A stretch of DNA of 64,000 nucleotides from Pseudomonas sp. UBA5706. Its GTDB lineage: Bacteria; Pseudomonadota; Gammaproteobacteria; Pseudomonadales; Pseudomonadaceae. The notes beneath the pieces are model-generated. The model did not search any database, had not been told where the DNA came from, and saw only the letters and a list, made by a program, of their open reading frames with translations. This document shows, piece by piece, positions 17,865-27,546 of the stretch. The translations under genes were made by a program, and so were the position numbers. Each line of letters starts with the position of its first letter. Positions within the stretch are counted from its first letter, which is position 1. The stretch is taken from positions 124,491 to 188,490 of the forward strand of contig NZ_DIHC01000011.1 of NCBI RefSeq assembly GCF_002419965.1, read 5' to 3'.

Positions 17865-18002
17865 CCCACCCGCAACTCATGGGCGGTGAAAACATTTTTC
17901 CCGAATGCATTCGCTCCCACAAGAGCTCAGCGCGAACACAAGAAAGCAGCACACCAGTCCTGTAGGAGACGCCGAGGTTAAGACGGCAGCGAAGGCGGTG
18001 TG

Positions 18003-18413
18003 TCAGCCAGGCATGCAGGTGAAGTCCTTGCTACGGCCAATCTGATGACCCTGAGCATCCTCAAGCTTCACCCTATACTCCTCGCCCAGACTCGACTCCA
18101 CCAGCTTATACCGCTCACCGGCCTTGAACTGATCGAAGCTGATGCCTGCTTCGCAGTTCCTCTGCCCATCATCGCCGCTTCCTTCGACGATCAAATCCAC
18201 ATCAAGCTTGTGCGCGCCCGGTTTCACGTCGAAATAACGCCCGTCATTCAAGCGCTTTCCGTCCAGATCCTCCGCCATCAGCACCCCGGACGGCTCTTCC
18301 TGCAAGCCGATCCACGCTTCACTCGGGTCAGCTTTGGGCATGGGACCGGCGCAAGCAGAGAGAACAGCCACCAGACCCAACATGGGCACCAGCAACAATG
18401 ATTTCGCGTTCAT
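18003..18413 (-). CDS. Small lipoprotein, function unknown
   Basis: A leader ending in the lipobox VLSAC gives a predicted mature lipoprotein of about 115 residues. It contains SGVLMAEDLDGKRLNDGRYFDVKPGAHKLDV, a layout like proteins that hold a PEGA-type beta domain, and two later cysteines (RNCEAG, FTCMPG). The start at 18413 puts the signal peptide at the N-terminus. It points away from the RND genes and converges on the histidine kinase. Confidence 0.75.
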   Translation of the reverse strand: MNAKSLLLVPMLGLVAVLSACAGPMPKADPSEAWIGLQEEPSGVLMAEDLDGKRLNDGRYFDVKPGAHKLDVDLIVEGSGDDGQRNCEAGISFDQFKAGERYKLVESSLGEEYRVKLEDAQGHQIGRSKDFTCMPG

Positions 18414-18620
18414 GACATAAACCTCAGCAGTTGGAAAAAGTCCCTGTGGCGCAGGGTGAATTTCGGTGAGGCAAGGCTGCGCGCGGCCTGCATGAACAAC
18501 AAATGAATCCCCCATGAAAGCTCTTTGTGCGCCGGACTAACGATTTGTTCATCTGGCCGAAAGCTGCCTGTTAGGTATCTGCCCCAAGACTGCGCTGATT
18601 CGAAATGGGAGGTTTCCGGC

Positions 18621-21600
18621 ATGCTCGGGCTGGTCAAGACTGCATTGCTCAAGCCATACACGTTCATCGTGTTGGCGATATTCATCTGTATTGTCGGGCC
18701 GATGGCGGCCGTCAAGACACCCACTGACGTGTTCCCCGACATCGGCATTCCCGTGGTCGCGGTGGTCTGGCAGTACGCTGGCCTGTCGCCGGATGCCATG
18801 GCGGGGCGTGTGATTTACACCTACGAGCGCTCGCTCAGCACCACGGTCAACGACATCGAACACATCGAATCGCAGTCGTTGCCAGGCATGGGCATCGTCA
18901 AGATCTTCTTCCAGCCAGGGGTCGACATCCGCACGGCCAACGCGCAAGTGACAGCCGTTTCACAAACCGTGCTCAAGCAGATGCCTGCCGGTATCACACC
19001 GCCGCTGATCCTTAACTACAGCGCCTCGACAGTGCCGATCCTGCAGATGGCCTTCTCCAGCCCGACGCTGTCGGAAGCGCGGATTCGCGACCTGGTGCAG
19101 AACAGCATCCGTCTGCCGCTCAGTGCGGTGCCCGGGCTGGCGATGCCCACGCCAATGGGCGGCAAGCAGCGACAGATCACCCTTGACCTGGACCCACAGG
19201 CACTGGCTGCCAAGGGCCTTTCTGCACAGGACGTCGGCAACGCGCTGGCCGCAGGCAACCAGATCATCCCCGTGGGCACGGCAAAGATGGGCACTGATGA
19301 ATACACCGTGCTGCTCAACAACAGCCCTCAGGCCATCGACGAACTCAACGACCTGCCGATCAAGACCGTCGACGGCGCCCTGATCACCATTGGCCAGGTG
19401 GCCCACGTGCGTGACGGCTCGCCGCCGCAAACCAACATCGTGCGCGTCGATGGCCGTCGCGCGGTGCTGATGCCAGCCTTGAAGAACGGCAACATTTCGA
19501 CCCTGTCGATCGTCGACAACATTCGCAACATGCTGCCGCTGATCAACGAAAACCTACCGCCGGAACTGAAGACTTCGCTGCTGGGCGATGCCTCGGTGTT
19601 CGTCAAGGAATCGGTGGGCAGCGTGGCGCGGGAAGGCATTATCGCCGCCCTGCTGACCAGCGTGATGATCCTGCTGTTTCTCGGCAGTTGGCGCTCTACC
19701 GTGATCATCGCTGCTTCAATTCCACTGGCGGTGCTGTCGGCCATTGCCCTGCTCTCCATCAGTGGCCAGACCCTCAACGTCATGACCCTCGGCGGGCTGG
19801 CGCTGGCGGTGGGGATTCTGGTGGACGATGCCACCGTGACCATCGAGAACATCAATTGGCACCTTGAGCAAGGCAAGGCGGTGAAAGACGCGATCATGGA
19901 CGGCGCGCGACAGATCGTCGGTCCGGCGTTCGTTTCACTGCTGTGTATCTGCATCGTGTTCGTGCCGATGTTCATGCTGCAAGGCATTGCCGGTTACCTG
20001 TTCCGGCCGATGGCGCTGGCAGTGATCTTCGCCATGGGCAGCTCGTTCCTGCTGTCGCGCACTCTGGTGCCGACCCTGGCGATGTTTCTGCTCAAGCCAC
20101 ATGCAGTGGAAGCCGGCCCCGGCCATCACCCGGAAGATGCCTTCATCAATCATCACGAAGGCGATCAGCATGGGCGTCAGCGCAATGGCTTGCTGCGCGC
20201 AGCGTTGGCTTTCCAGCAGGGTTTCGAGAAGCGCTTCTCGGCAATCCGCGACGTGTATCACGGCCTGCTGGGTCTGGCACTGAAACAGCGCAAGGCCTTC
20301 CTGCTGGGCTTCCTCGCCTGTGTGCTGGCCAGTTTCGCGCTGCTGCCGAGCCTGGGTGAAGACTTCTTCCCCGCCACCGACGCCGGTGCGCTGTCGATGC
20401 ATGTGCGCCTGCCGCTGGGCACACGCATCGAAGAAAGTGCCGCTGCTTTCGATCGCATCGAGCAACGCATTCGCCAAATTATCCCCGCCGATGAACTGGA
20501 CACGGTGATCGACAACATCGGTATCCCGCTCAGCGGCATCGACATGGCTTACAGCAGCAGCGGCACCATTGGTCCGCAGGACGGCGACATTCAGGTCACG
20601 CTGAAGAAAGGTCATGCGCCTACCGCAGACTACGTGAAGCGTCTGCGTGAAGCCCTGCCGCAAAGCTTCCCCGGCAGCCAGTTCGCCTTCATGCCGGCGG
20701 ACATCAGCAGCCAGATCCTTAACTTCGGCGCCCCCGCTCCACTGGACCTGAAAATCTCCGGGCCAAACGGTGAAGCCAACCGTGCCTACGCGCTGGAACT
20801 GCAACGCCGACTGCAACACGTTGCGGGCATTGCGGATCTGCGCATCCAGCAGTCCACCGGCTATCCCTCACTGCAAGTGAACGTCGACCGGCTGCGGGCC
20901 AAGCAGCTGGGGATCACCGAAAAAGACGTGACCACCAGCCTCGGCGCCTCGCTGGCCGGGACCTCGCAAGTGGCACCGACTTACTGGCTGAACCCGAAAA
21001 ACGGCGTGTCCTACTCGGTGGTCGCAGCCACGCCGCAATACCGTCTGGACAGCTTGCCGACCCTCGAAGCCTTGCCGATTACCGGCAGCGATGGGCAGTC
21101 GCAGATCTTGGGCGCACTGGCAACCATCAAGCGAGTCGACAGCCCGGCTGTGGTCACCCACTACAACATCCAGCCGACGCTGGACCTGTATGCCAACGTG
21201 CAAGGTCGTGACCTGGGCGGTGTCGCCAGAGACGTGCAGAAGGTCATCGACGACACGGCGCACCTGCGTCCCAAGGGCGCGGTGGTCAGCCTGCACGGCC
21301 AGATCGACGCCCTGCATGAAGCCTTCAGCGGTCTGAGCCTGGGGCTGCTCGGCGCGGTGGTGCTGATCTATTTGCTGATCGTGGTCAACTTCCAGTCCTG
21401 GGTGGACCCGTTCGTTATCATCACCGGCCTGCCCGCTGCCTTGGCGGGGATCGTTTGGATGCTGTTTCTCAGCGGCACCTCGTTGTCGGTGCCGGCGCTG
21501 ACCGGGGCGATCCTGTGCATGGGCGTTGCCACCGCCAACTCGATTCTGGTGGTGAGCTTCTGCCGCGAGCGTCTGGCCGAACATGGCGACGCCCTGCTTG

Positions 21601-21875
21601 CCGCGCTGGAGGCCGGTTACACGCGCTTCCGTCCGGTGTGCATGACCGCACTGGCCATGATCATCGGCATGCTGCCACTGGCCATTTCCCAGGAGCAGAA
21701 CGCTCCGCTGGGCCGCGCCGTCATCGGCGGGCTGATCCTGGCCACTACGGCGACGCTGCTGTTCGTGCCGGTGGTCTTCAGCCTCGTGCATCGCCATTCA
21801 AAACTCCGCTCTTTAAACCCGCATGCCGCCACCCAAGCCAGCGCTATTGATGGAGAAACACCCCATGTCGTCTGA
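18621..21875 (+). CDS. RND efflux pump, inner-membrane permease
   Basis: This 1084-residue pump has the RND plan: TM1, a large periplasmic loop, TM2-6, an inter-lobe segment, a second periplasmic loop and TM8-12. The paired TM4 aspartates that carry protons are present (GILVDDATVTIENI). At the place of the AcrB TM10 lysine the sequence reads GVATANSILVVSF, so that lysine is replaced, as in some divergent RND branches. The inter-lobe segment is His-rich (GHHPEDAFINHHEGDQHG). GGGAGG precedes the ATG. It starts the operon, ahead of adaptor and outer-membrane factor; the substrate is unknown. Confidence 0.92.
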   Translation: MLGLVKTALLKPYTFIVLAIFICIVGPMAAVKTPTDVFPDIGIPVVAVVWQYAGLSPDAMAGRVIYTYERSLSTTVNDIEHIESQSLPGMGIVKIFFQPGVDIRTANAQVTAVSQTVLKQMPAGITPPLILNYSASTVPILQMAFSSPTLSEARIRDLVQNSIRLPLSAVPGLAMPTPMGGKQRQITLDLDPQALAAKGLSAQDVGNALAAGNQIIPVGTAKMGTDEYTVLLNNSPQAIDELNDLPIKTVDGALITIGQVAHVRDGSPPQTNIVRVDGRRAVLMPALKNGNISTLSIVDNIRNMLPLINENLPPELKTSLLGDASVFVKESVGSVAREGIIAALLTSVMILLFLGSWRSTVIIAASIPLAVLSAIALLSISGQTLNVMTLGGLALAVGILVDDATVTIENINWHLEQGKAVKDAIMDGARQIVGPAFVSLLCICIVFVPMFMLQGIAGYLFRPMALAVIFAMGSSFLLSRTLVPTLAMFLLKPHAVEAGPGHHPEDAFINHHEGDQHGRQRNGLLRAALAFQQGFEKRFSAIRDVYHGLLGLALKQRKAFLLGFLACVLASFALLPSLGEDFFPATDAGALSMHVRLPLGTRIEESAAAFDRIEQRIRQIIPADELDTVIDNIGIPLSGIDMAYSSSGTIGPQDGDIQVTLKKGHAPTADYVKRLREALPQSFPGSQFAFMPADISSQILNFGAPAPLDLKISGPNGEANRAYALELQRRLQHVAGIADLRIQQSTGYPSLQVNVDRLRAKQLGITEKDVTTSLGASLAGTSQVAPTYWLNPKNGVSYSVVAATPQYRLDSLPTLEALPITGSDGQSQILGALATIKRVDSPAVVTHYNIQPTLDLYANVQGRDLGGVARDVQKVIDDTAHLRPKGAVVSLHGQIDALHEAFSGLSLGLLGAVVLIYLLIVVNFQSWVDPFVIITGLPAALAGIVWMLFLSGTSLSVPALTGAILCMGVATANSILVVSFCRERLAEHGDALLAALEAGYTRFRPVCMTALAMIIGMLPLAISQEQNAPLGRAVIGGLILATTATLLFVPVVFSLVHRHSKLRSLNPHAATQASAIDGETPHVV

Positions 21876-23031
21876 ACACGCCCCTTCGCGCAAACGCCTG
21901 ATGCTCGCGGGCATCGGCGGTCTGACCCTGGCGGCGCTGCTGGTCGCCAACGGCCTGGCCGCGCGTACCCGCCACGACCACGCCGTCGCCGAGTGGACTG
22001 AAAGTCAGTCAGTGCCGGCGGTGACCGTGGTCTCGCCCGCGCAGAACGCGCAGGGTGACACGCTGCAGTTGCCTGCACGCCTCGACGCCTGGAGCAAGGC
22101 GTCGATCAACGCGCGGGTCAGCGGTTACCTGAAAGACTGGACCGTCGACATCGGTACACAGGTGAAGGCCGGTCAAGTACTCGCGCACATCGACAGCCCT
22201 GAACTGGATCAGCAACTGGCGCAGACCCGCGCTCACCTGGCCCAGCAACAGGCGCAGGCGCGCATTGCCGAAACCACCGCCGGACGTTGGCAACATCTGC
22301 TGGCGACCCATGCCGTGTCGCAGCAGGAAGTGGACGAAAGGCTGTCTGCCGCCACCGCCGCCAAGGCCGATGTGCAAGCGGCCGCTGCCGATTATCAGCG
22401 CCTTACCGACCTCGCCGCGTACAAGACCATTCGTGCGCCTTTCAGCGGCACCATCACCGCGCGTAACACTGACATCGGCCAATTGATCAAGGCCGACGAC
22501 GGCGGTGGCACGCCACTGTTCGCCATGGCCGACACTCATCGTCTGCGCCTCTACGTACCGGTGCCACAGAACTACGCCAGCGTCATTCAGCCCGGTATGC
22601 ACGTGCAACTGACGGTGCCCGAGCATCCCGGGCAGGTCTACACAGCGACCCTGCTCGGCGATTCGACGGCGGTCGATCCGCGTTCCGGCACCTTGATGGC
22701 GCAGTTTGTTGCCGAAAACCGCGATGGCGCGCTGCTGCCCGGCGACTATGCCGACACCACCTTGCAGGTCGCGGCGGGCAGCCATGGCGTCAGCATTCCG
22801 GCCAGCGCATTGATCTTCCGCGCCAAAGGCACGCAAGTGGCCACCGTGGACGGCGCGGGGCATGTGCATCTGCGCAACATTCATATCGCCATGGATCTCG
22901 GCGATCATCTGGTGATCGATCAGGGACTGCAGCCTGCGGACAAGGTCATCGACAACCCGCCTGATGCGCTGCGTGAGAACGACCCGGTGCAACTGGCCGA
23001 CGCTGGAGAGCAACATGCGCACAAGGCTTAA
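21865..23031 (+). CDS. RND periplasmic adaptor (membrane fusion protein)
   Basis: One N-terminal membrane anchor (about 11-33) precedes a barrel-sandwich/lipoyl domain (SINARVSGYLKDW, GTQVKAGQVLAHID), a helical hairpin (about 110-175) and beta-barrel domains (TIRAPFSGTITAR). The 388-residue length fits MFP/HlyD adaptors, which join the pump to the outer-membrane channel. It overlaps the pump gene by 11 bases and has GGAGAA before the ATG, so the two are translationally coupled. Confidence 0.92.
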   Translation: MSSEHAPSRKRLMLAGIGGLTLAALLVANGLAARTRHDHAVAEWTESQSVPAVTVVSPAQNAQGDTLQLPARLDAWSKASINARVSGYLKDWTVDIGTQVKAGQVLAHIDSPELDQQLAQTRAHLAQQQAQARIAETTAGRWQHLLATHAVSQQEVDERLSAATAAKADVQAAAADYQRLTDLAAYKTIRAPFSGTITARNTDIGQLIKADDGGGTPLFAMADTHRLRLYVPVPQNYASVIQPGMHVQLTVPEHPGQVYTATLLGDSTAVDPRSGTLMAQFVAENRDGALLPGDYADTTLQVAAGSHGVSIPASALIFRAKGTQVATVDGAGHVHLRNIHIAMDLGDHLVIDQGLQPADKVIDNPPDALRENDPVQLADAGEQHAHKA

Positions 23032-24448
23032 TCGTCTGGCTCTGGCGCTGGCGATTGCCAGCGCTGTCACCCTCCAGGGCTGCTCGCTGGCGCCAACCTA
23101 TCACGTACCGAACGTCGCACTGCCCGAGCATTACCAGGAAAACGCCGGCCCTTGGCACCCTGCTCAACCTGCCGACGCGTTGCAGGCTGATTGGTGGCAC
23201 GTGTTCCAGGACCGGCAACTCAATGACCTGCAACAGCGCTTGCTCAAGGCCAACCCTGACCTGGCAGCGGCGCTCGCGCACTATGACGCCTCGCAGGCAT
23301 ACGCCAGCCAGTTGCATGCCGGGCTGTTCCCGGAGGTCAACGTCAGCATCAACCCGATGCGCCAGCGTCAGTCAGCGCACCGGCCGTTGCGCGGCAGCAC
23401 TCAACCCTCGGTGTACAACAGTGACAGCGCCGGTTTCAGTCTGGGTTTCGACCCGGATCTATGGGGCAAAATCCGCAATCAGGTGGCGGCTGGCGACGCT
23501 CAGGTACAAGCCTCTGCGGATGATCTGGCAGTGGCGCGTCTGAGCCTGCAACGCCAACTGGCAACGCTTTACGTGCAGGCCCGAGGTCTGGACGCGCAGA
23601 GCCGGATTCTCAAGACATCATTGGACGACTACACCCAGGCCTTGCAACTGACCCGTGATCGTTACGAAGGGCAGATCGCCTCAGAGCTGGACCTGACCCG
23701 CGCCCAGAGCCAGCTCGCTGAAGCTCAGGCGCAGCTGGACGATGTGAAGGCGCAGAGCGATCTCAGTGAACATGCGATCGCCGAACTGGTGGGCGTGTTG
23801 CCCAGCGACTTCGCCCTGGCGCATAACGCCGAGCAACTGAAGTTGCCGGACATTCCCCAGGCCCTGCCCGGCAGCCTGCTGCAACAGCGGCCGGACATCG
23901 CTGCGGCAGAACGCCGGGTGTTCGCAGCCAACGCTAATATCGGCGTGGCCAAGGCTGCCTGGTATCCGGACTTCAGCCTGACCGGCATGCTCGGCGGCCA
24001 GACCGGGGGCAGCGGTAATCTGCTTGCGGCCGCCAACCGATACTGGGCGTTGGGGCCGCTGGTCAATCTGCCGATCTTCGACGGCGGTCGACGCTCTGCC
24101 AACGAGCGCCAGGCCAAAGCCGAGTTCGAGGAAGCGGCTGCGCAGTACCACAGCAAGGTGCTGAAAGCCGTGCGCGAAGTGGAAGACAACCTCGCGCAGC
24201 TGCGCGACCTGGAGCAGGAATCACGGGACCAACAGGCTGCCGTGGACGCCGCCCAAAGCGCTCAAAGCATGGCGACCAGCAGCTACGAGGCCGGCGCGGT
24301 GGATTATCTGGACGTGGTCACCGCCCAGACCACCGCCCTGCAAGCGCAGAGACGCTTGCAGGAGGTCGACACCAGCCGCTTGAAGGCCAGCGTCGGCTTG
24401 GCGGTCGCGTTGGGTGGGGGGTGGAGCAGTTCCGCCTTCAATCACTGA
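23015..24448 (+). CDS. Outer-membrane efflux lipoprotein (NodT family)
   Basis: A signal peptide ends in the lipobox LQGC, and the mature protein begins SLAPTYHVPNVALPEHY, typical of NodT/OprM-type channels. Two repeated OEP domains follow (DWWHVFQDRQLNDLQQRLLK; RPDIAAAERRVFAANANIG). At 477 residues it is full length. It completes the tripartite pump and overlaps the adaptor gene by 17 bases, with GGAGAG before its ATG. Confidence 0.93.
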   Translation: MRTRLNRLALALAIASAVTLQGCSLAPTYHVPNVALPEHYQENAGPWHPAQPADALQADWWHVFQDRQLNDLQQRLLKANPDLAAALAHYDASQAYASQLHAGLFPEVNVSINPMRQRQSAHRPLRGSTQPSVYNSDSAGFSLGFDPDLWGKIRNQVAAGDAQVQASADDLAVARLSLQRQLATLYVQARGLDAQSRILKTSLDDYTQALQLTRDRYEGQIASELDLTRAQSQLAEAQAQLDDVKAQSDLSEHAIAELVGVLPSDFALAHNAEQLKLPDIPQALPGSLLQQRPDIAAAERRVFAANANIGVAKAAWYPDFSLTGMLGGQTGGSGNLLAAANRYWALGPLVNLPIFDGGRRSANERQAKAEFEEAAAQYHSKVLKAVREVEDNLAQLRDLEQESRDQQAAVDAAQSAQSMATSSYEAGAVDYLDVVTAQTTALQAQRRLQEVDTSRLKASVGLAVALGGGWSSSAFNH

Positions 24449-24845
24449 CCCATCGCTTTCGTCCGAGCGCAGCCCGCACCGTCGTAACCTCCGGCGTTTC
24501 CCACTGGACTTGTACCGTGAGAGCCTCTGGCGGTTGCGACAGTGGCTAGACAACGCTGTAAGCCACCCTATCTGTGACTGAACTCTCGCCATCCGATGAT
24601 GGGATTACTCAAATCCCACATCAACCATGCAATTTTCCAAATAGTTGAAAACATCGCCATACCATGGAAGCGAAACGTCTTTCCTACTTAATCATCTGAA
24701 AAACTTACAAGATAAGAACAATCTGAAAGCTTATTCACAGTTCGCATATATATACCGCAGTTCGGCATCCCCCTTGAAATAGCGTCAAGCCATACATCAA
24801 AGGAGTTGAATGTATGAGCGGTGACGAAGAAAAAACATAGTGGTT
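24449..24845. other. AT-rich gap holding the start of a disrupted pyocin gene
   Basis: Base composition drops sharply after about 24600 compared with the efflux genes, which suggests acquired DNA. No long frame is present. At its end AAAGGAG (24799-24805) precedes an ATG at 24814 that opens MSGDEEKT and stops at 24838-24840, five bases before the insertion sequence. A good ribosome binding site leading into so short a frame suggests this is the surviving 5' end of the gene whose 3' part lies beyond the IS. Confidence 0.5.
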
Positions 24846-24863
24846 TGAATCGCCCCGGATTTT

Positions 24864-25745
24864 CTAGACACTCTCCAAGCTCAGGAAATAGCGTTTCTCA
24901 TACTCTACTGGAGACAGCTGCATAGCACTGCTGTGCCGGCGTTTAGGGTTATAGAACATTTCGATGTAATCGAAAATATCACTCCGGGCGTCTTCACGCG
25001 TTGTGTAGATCTTTCGTCGAATTCGCTCCCGCTTCAAAAGCTGGAAAAAGCTCTCGGCTACGGCATTGTCGTGGCAGTTTCCTCGCCGACTCATGCTGCT
25101 GATTACATTGTTGGCCTTCAAGAAGCTTTGCCAGTCTGAGCTACTGAACTGACTGCCTTGGTCTGAGTGGATCATCACTTGCTGCTGTGGCTTGCGTCGC
25201 CATACAGCCATCAACATCGCGTCGATAGCCAGGTCGCTGCACATCCTTGGCTTCATTGACCAACCAATTACTTGGCGTGAGAACAGATCCAGCACTACCG
25301 CCAGGTAGAGCCATCCTTCATAGGTGCGGATGTAAGTGATATCTGTCACCCAGACCTTGTTCGGCTCACTGACCTTGAACTACCGCGCGAGGTGGTTGGG
25401 CGAGGCCACTGTTGGTTTTCCACCGTAAAACCCTGGACGCCGCCGATAGCCCCTTTGCGAACGCAGCCCCTCCGCCTGCATCAAGCGCCCAACTCGATTT
25501 CGCCCGCATGCTTCTCCCAGCTCACGCAGGTCATCGTGAATTTTGCGATAGCCGTATACACCTCCGCTCTCCAGCCAAGCATGTTTGATCAAGCCAAGCA
25601 GGCGTTGATCTTCTTTTGCTCGGGCAGATTGAGGCTCGCCCAGCCAGGCGTAGTCGCCGCTGGGGTGCACCTTGAGAGTTGGGCAAAGGCGCCGTACCGG
25701 GTAATCAGCTGAGTGCTTCTTGATGAAGGCGTACTTCAGCCGCAC
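24864..25745 (-). pseudogene. IS3-family transposase orfB with an internal stop
   Basis: The orfB product reads through HTH_21 (ESGGVYGYRKIHDDLRELG) and the rve integrase core (VTDITYIRTYEGWLYLAVVLD; HSDQGSQFSS; SRRGNCHDNAVAESFF), with the DDE residues visible in the second piece. A TAG at 25380-25382 falls in what should read NHLAR-Q-FKVSEPNK, most simply a CAG-to-TAG change. The frame is otherwise intact on both sides, so the mutation looks recent. Confidence 0.88.
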
Positions 25746-26014
25746 TCCTTGGCAAAGTACGCGGCGGCCTTTTTTAAGATGTCTCGCTCTTCAGTCACAC
25801 GCTTGAGTTCGGAGCGAAGCTGACGCAGCTCGGCTTGCTGATCATCGTCTTGCTGACGCTGCTCTTGGGGTTTGCTGTAGAGCTTGATCCAGGCGTAGAG
25901 GCTGTGAACGGACATGCCCAGGCGCTGGGCAACATCGGCGACAGGTTTGCCTTTCTCGGTCACTTGCTTGACCGCTTCGATCTTGAGTTCTTCGGGGTAA
26001 CGCTGACGACTCAT
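25736..26014 (-). CDS. IS3-family transposase orfA
   Basis: This 92-residue protein has the IS3 orfA HTH (RYPEELKIEAVKQVTEKGK; RLGMSVHSLYAWIK) followed by a leucine-zipper-like coiled coil (ELRQLRSELKRVTEERDILKKA). Near 25769-25777 the coding strand has TTAAAAAAGG, a slippery A-run that could drive the -1 frameshift making the OrfAB fusion. Confidence 0.92.
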   Translation of the reverse strand: MSRQRYPEELKIEAVKQVTEKGKPVADVAQRLGMSVHSLYAWIKLYSKPQEQRQQDDDQQAELRQLRSELKRVTEERDILKKAAAYFAKECG

Positions 26015-26077
26015 GGCACCTCCTATTTGGGCCTCATTATGAGGCTTGGAGGTGTCTATGAAACCAGGGGCGATTCA

Positions 26078-26905
26078 GATTGGGAACTGCTAGCCGATGA
26101 GCAGACGCAAATCAGTGTGCCATTTCGTCTGGGTACAGGAATGACCAACCTTCGCGATGGGCAGTTGAACTATGGTATCCGGCAAATTAAGGAGCAAGCG
26201 CACCTGTACGTCTACCCGACCAAACGCAATCCTGCTTTATCAACAGTCAAGATTCGCAGGGCCGTCAAAAATGCGGAGTCCGGAGATTATCAGTTTCTGC
26301 AGCCATCGTTTCCGGGGCACTCGATAACCTGGAAAGGGCGCTTGGCATCCACCGACGTCGAGCCAACACAGCCTCAAAAACAGAGCATGTATCCCAGTTC
26401 ATTACGTACCGTCGACGTTCCGGTAATTGAAACCTTGAATAGCGCAGAGGACATTCACTGCGACGACTGTATTGTGGTGTTTCCTGATGGTGCAGGAATC
26501 GATCCGGTCTACGTTGTTTTCAAAAGCGTTGACGAATATCCAGGCGCCGCCTTCGGTGCCGGTCAGCCTGCCGGAGATGATTGGCTATCGAGCGGTTTTG
26601 CAACCTCACGAGCAACGATCCCAGCCTCAGTAGCCAGCCAGCTCAACGGCAAGACATTCAAGCGTTTCGACCTTTTCACGCAAGCATTCTGGAAGGCGTT
26701 GGTGAACACACCGAACCTTGCCGCACAGTTTAGCGACGACGCACTCATCAGCATGAAAAGTGGGATAGCGCCCGTCGTTGCGATCTCGGAAGTCTCCAGC
26801 GAAAAAGCGAAGCTAACGCTGAAGCACGTCTTGTCAATTAGCGATGGCGGCGCGGTTTACGACATGGACAACATGCAGATCAGTATCACCCCGCTCGCAG
26901 CGTAG
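26078..26905 (+). pseudogene. Truncated S-type pyocin (colicin-like bacteriocin), C-terminal part
   Basis: The open frame starts at the IS edge (DWELLADEQTQISVPFRLGTG) and continues through the conserved pyocin translocation-type domain: STVKIRRAVKNAESGDY, HSITWKGRLAST, PVIETLNSAEDIHCDDCIVV. It ends in a nuclease-like domain (FKRFDLFTQAFWKALVNTP, KHVLSISDGGAVYDMDNM). In colicin E9-type DNases the end reads HH...YDMDN...H...H; here the first His is Lys and the last two His are missing because the protein stops at SITPLAA. The receptor-binding N-terminal half is gone and no immunity gene follows. The frame itself has no stops, so the break is probably recent. Confidence 0.82.
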
Positions 26906-26932
26906 CCAAGTGCCTCTATCAGGCGGTCAAGA

Positions 26933-27282
26933 CTAACCGGTTGCAGGCCAGTGCCGGTGGGCGGTGGCGATGGGCGGGGGGTCGGCGCCCACCAACGGAC
27001 AGACGATGAACCCCAAGGCACCGATCAACAACGCCCCGGAGAAATGCTGGCGCCGTTTGGCCGTGCGGTCTGCCGTCATGGCGTCGCTAAATTGCGGGTC
27101 CTGCATCATCTGCAATTTGGCGAAACCGACGTTGAACCGGTCGAGGTAAGCGGTGAGGTAACAGAAGATAATGAAAGGCATGATCCGTCAGGCGATCTTG
27201 CGATACACACGACCTTGCTTGCGGCCTGTGCAGTCGTCTGGATGGTCGTCTCGGCGACGACGGCTTCGGTGATATTCGACAT
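26933..27282 (-). pseudogene. MFS transporter fragment (N-terminal, broken)
   Basis: A good start (GAGGA then ATG at 27282) opens MSNITEAVVAETTIQTTAQA, then a two-base GT duplication shifts the frame and a TGA replaces a likely Trp just before RIMPFIIFCYLTAYLDRFNV and GFAKLQMM. A jump follows to LLIGALGFIVCPLVGA, which belongs to a later helix. Thus the first helix of an ACS-type MFS protein survives with an internal deletion. The rest is missing. Confidence 0.72.
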
Positions 27283-27309
27283 ACATTCCTCATCTTTCTG
27301 AAGATCTTT

Positions 27310-27546
27310 TTATTGTTGGAAGATCCCGTCTGTCGGCCACCAGGCTTTGAAGCTGACAGCCGTCACGTCACTCCAGCGCACTGGTTGGCCTGCTGCCACC
27401 GGACGGTTCAGCACCACCCCGTGGGCCAGCCCGATCGGCAGGCCGCCCATGGCCAGGGAATCCACCGCTGGCATCAGCTTGCCGTACACCCGATGCCCGC
27501 CCTCGCCGTCCAGTTTTTCCCCTGCTTGCCCGTGGCGAGTTAGGGT
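27310..27546 (-). pseudogene. SAF-domain oxidoreductase fragment (C-terminal)
   Basis: In one minus frame the sequence reads GEKLDGEGGHRVYGKLMPAV then DSLAMGGLPIGLAHGVVLNR and PVAAGQPVRWSDVT, ending at a TAA at 27310-27312. This is the C-terminal SAF-like domain found on homoserine-dehydrogenase-like NAD(P) oxidoreductases. The NAD-binding front part is absent; at about 27546 it gives way to an unrelated fragment on the other strand. It would have preceded the MFS gene in one operon. Confidence 0.6.

Larger units (their letters stand above)
24846..26077 (-). mobile_element. IS3-family insertion sequence, 1232 bp
   Basis: The ends are 26-base inverted repeats matching at 22 positions: TGAATCGCCCC...TAGACAC at 24846-24871 and its complement at 26052-26077. 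Inside are an orfA and an orfB in overlapping frames on the minus strand, the normal IS3 plan. No matching 3-4 base target duplication flanks the element (left TGGTT, right GATTG), which fits a deletion beginning at the IS after insertion. The orfB has an internal stop, so this copy should be unable to transpose alone. Confidence 0.9.
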
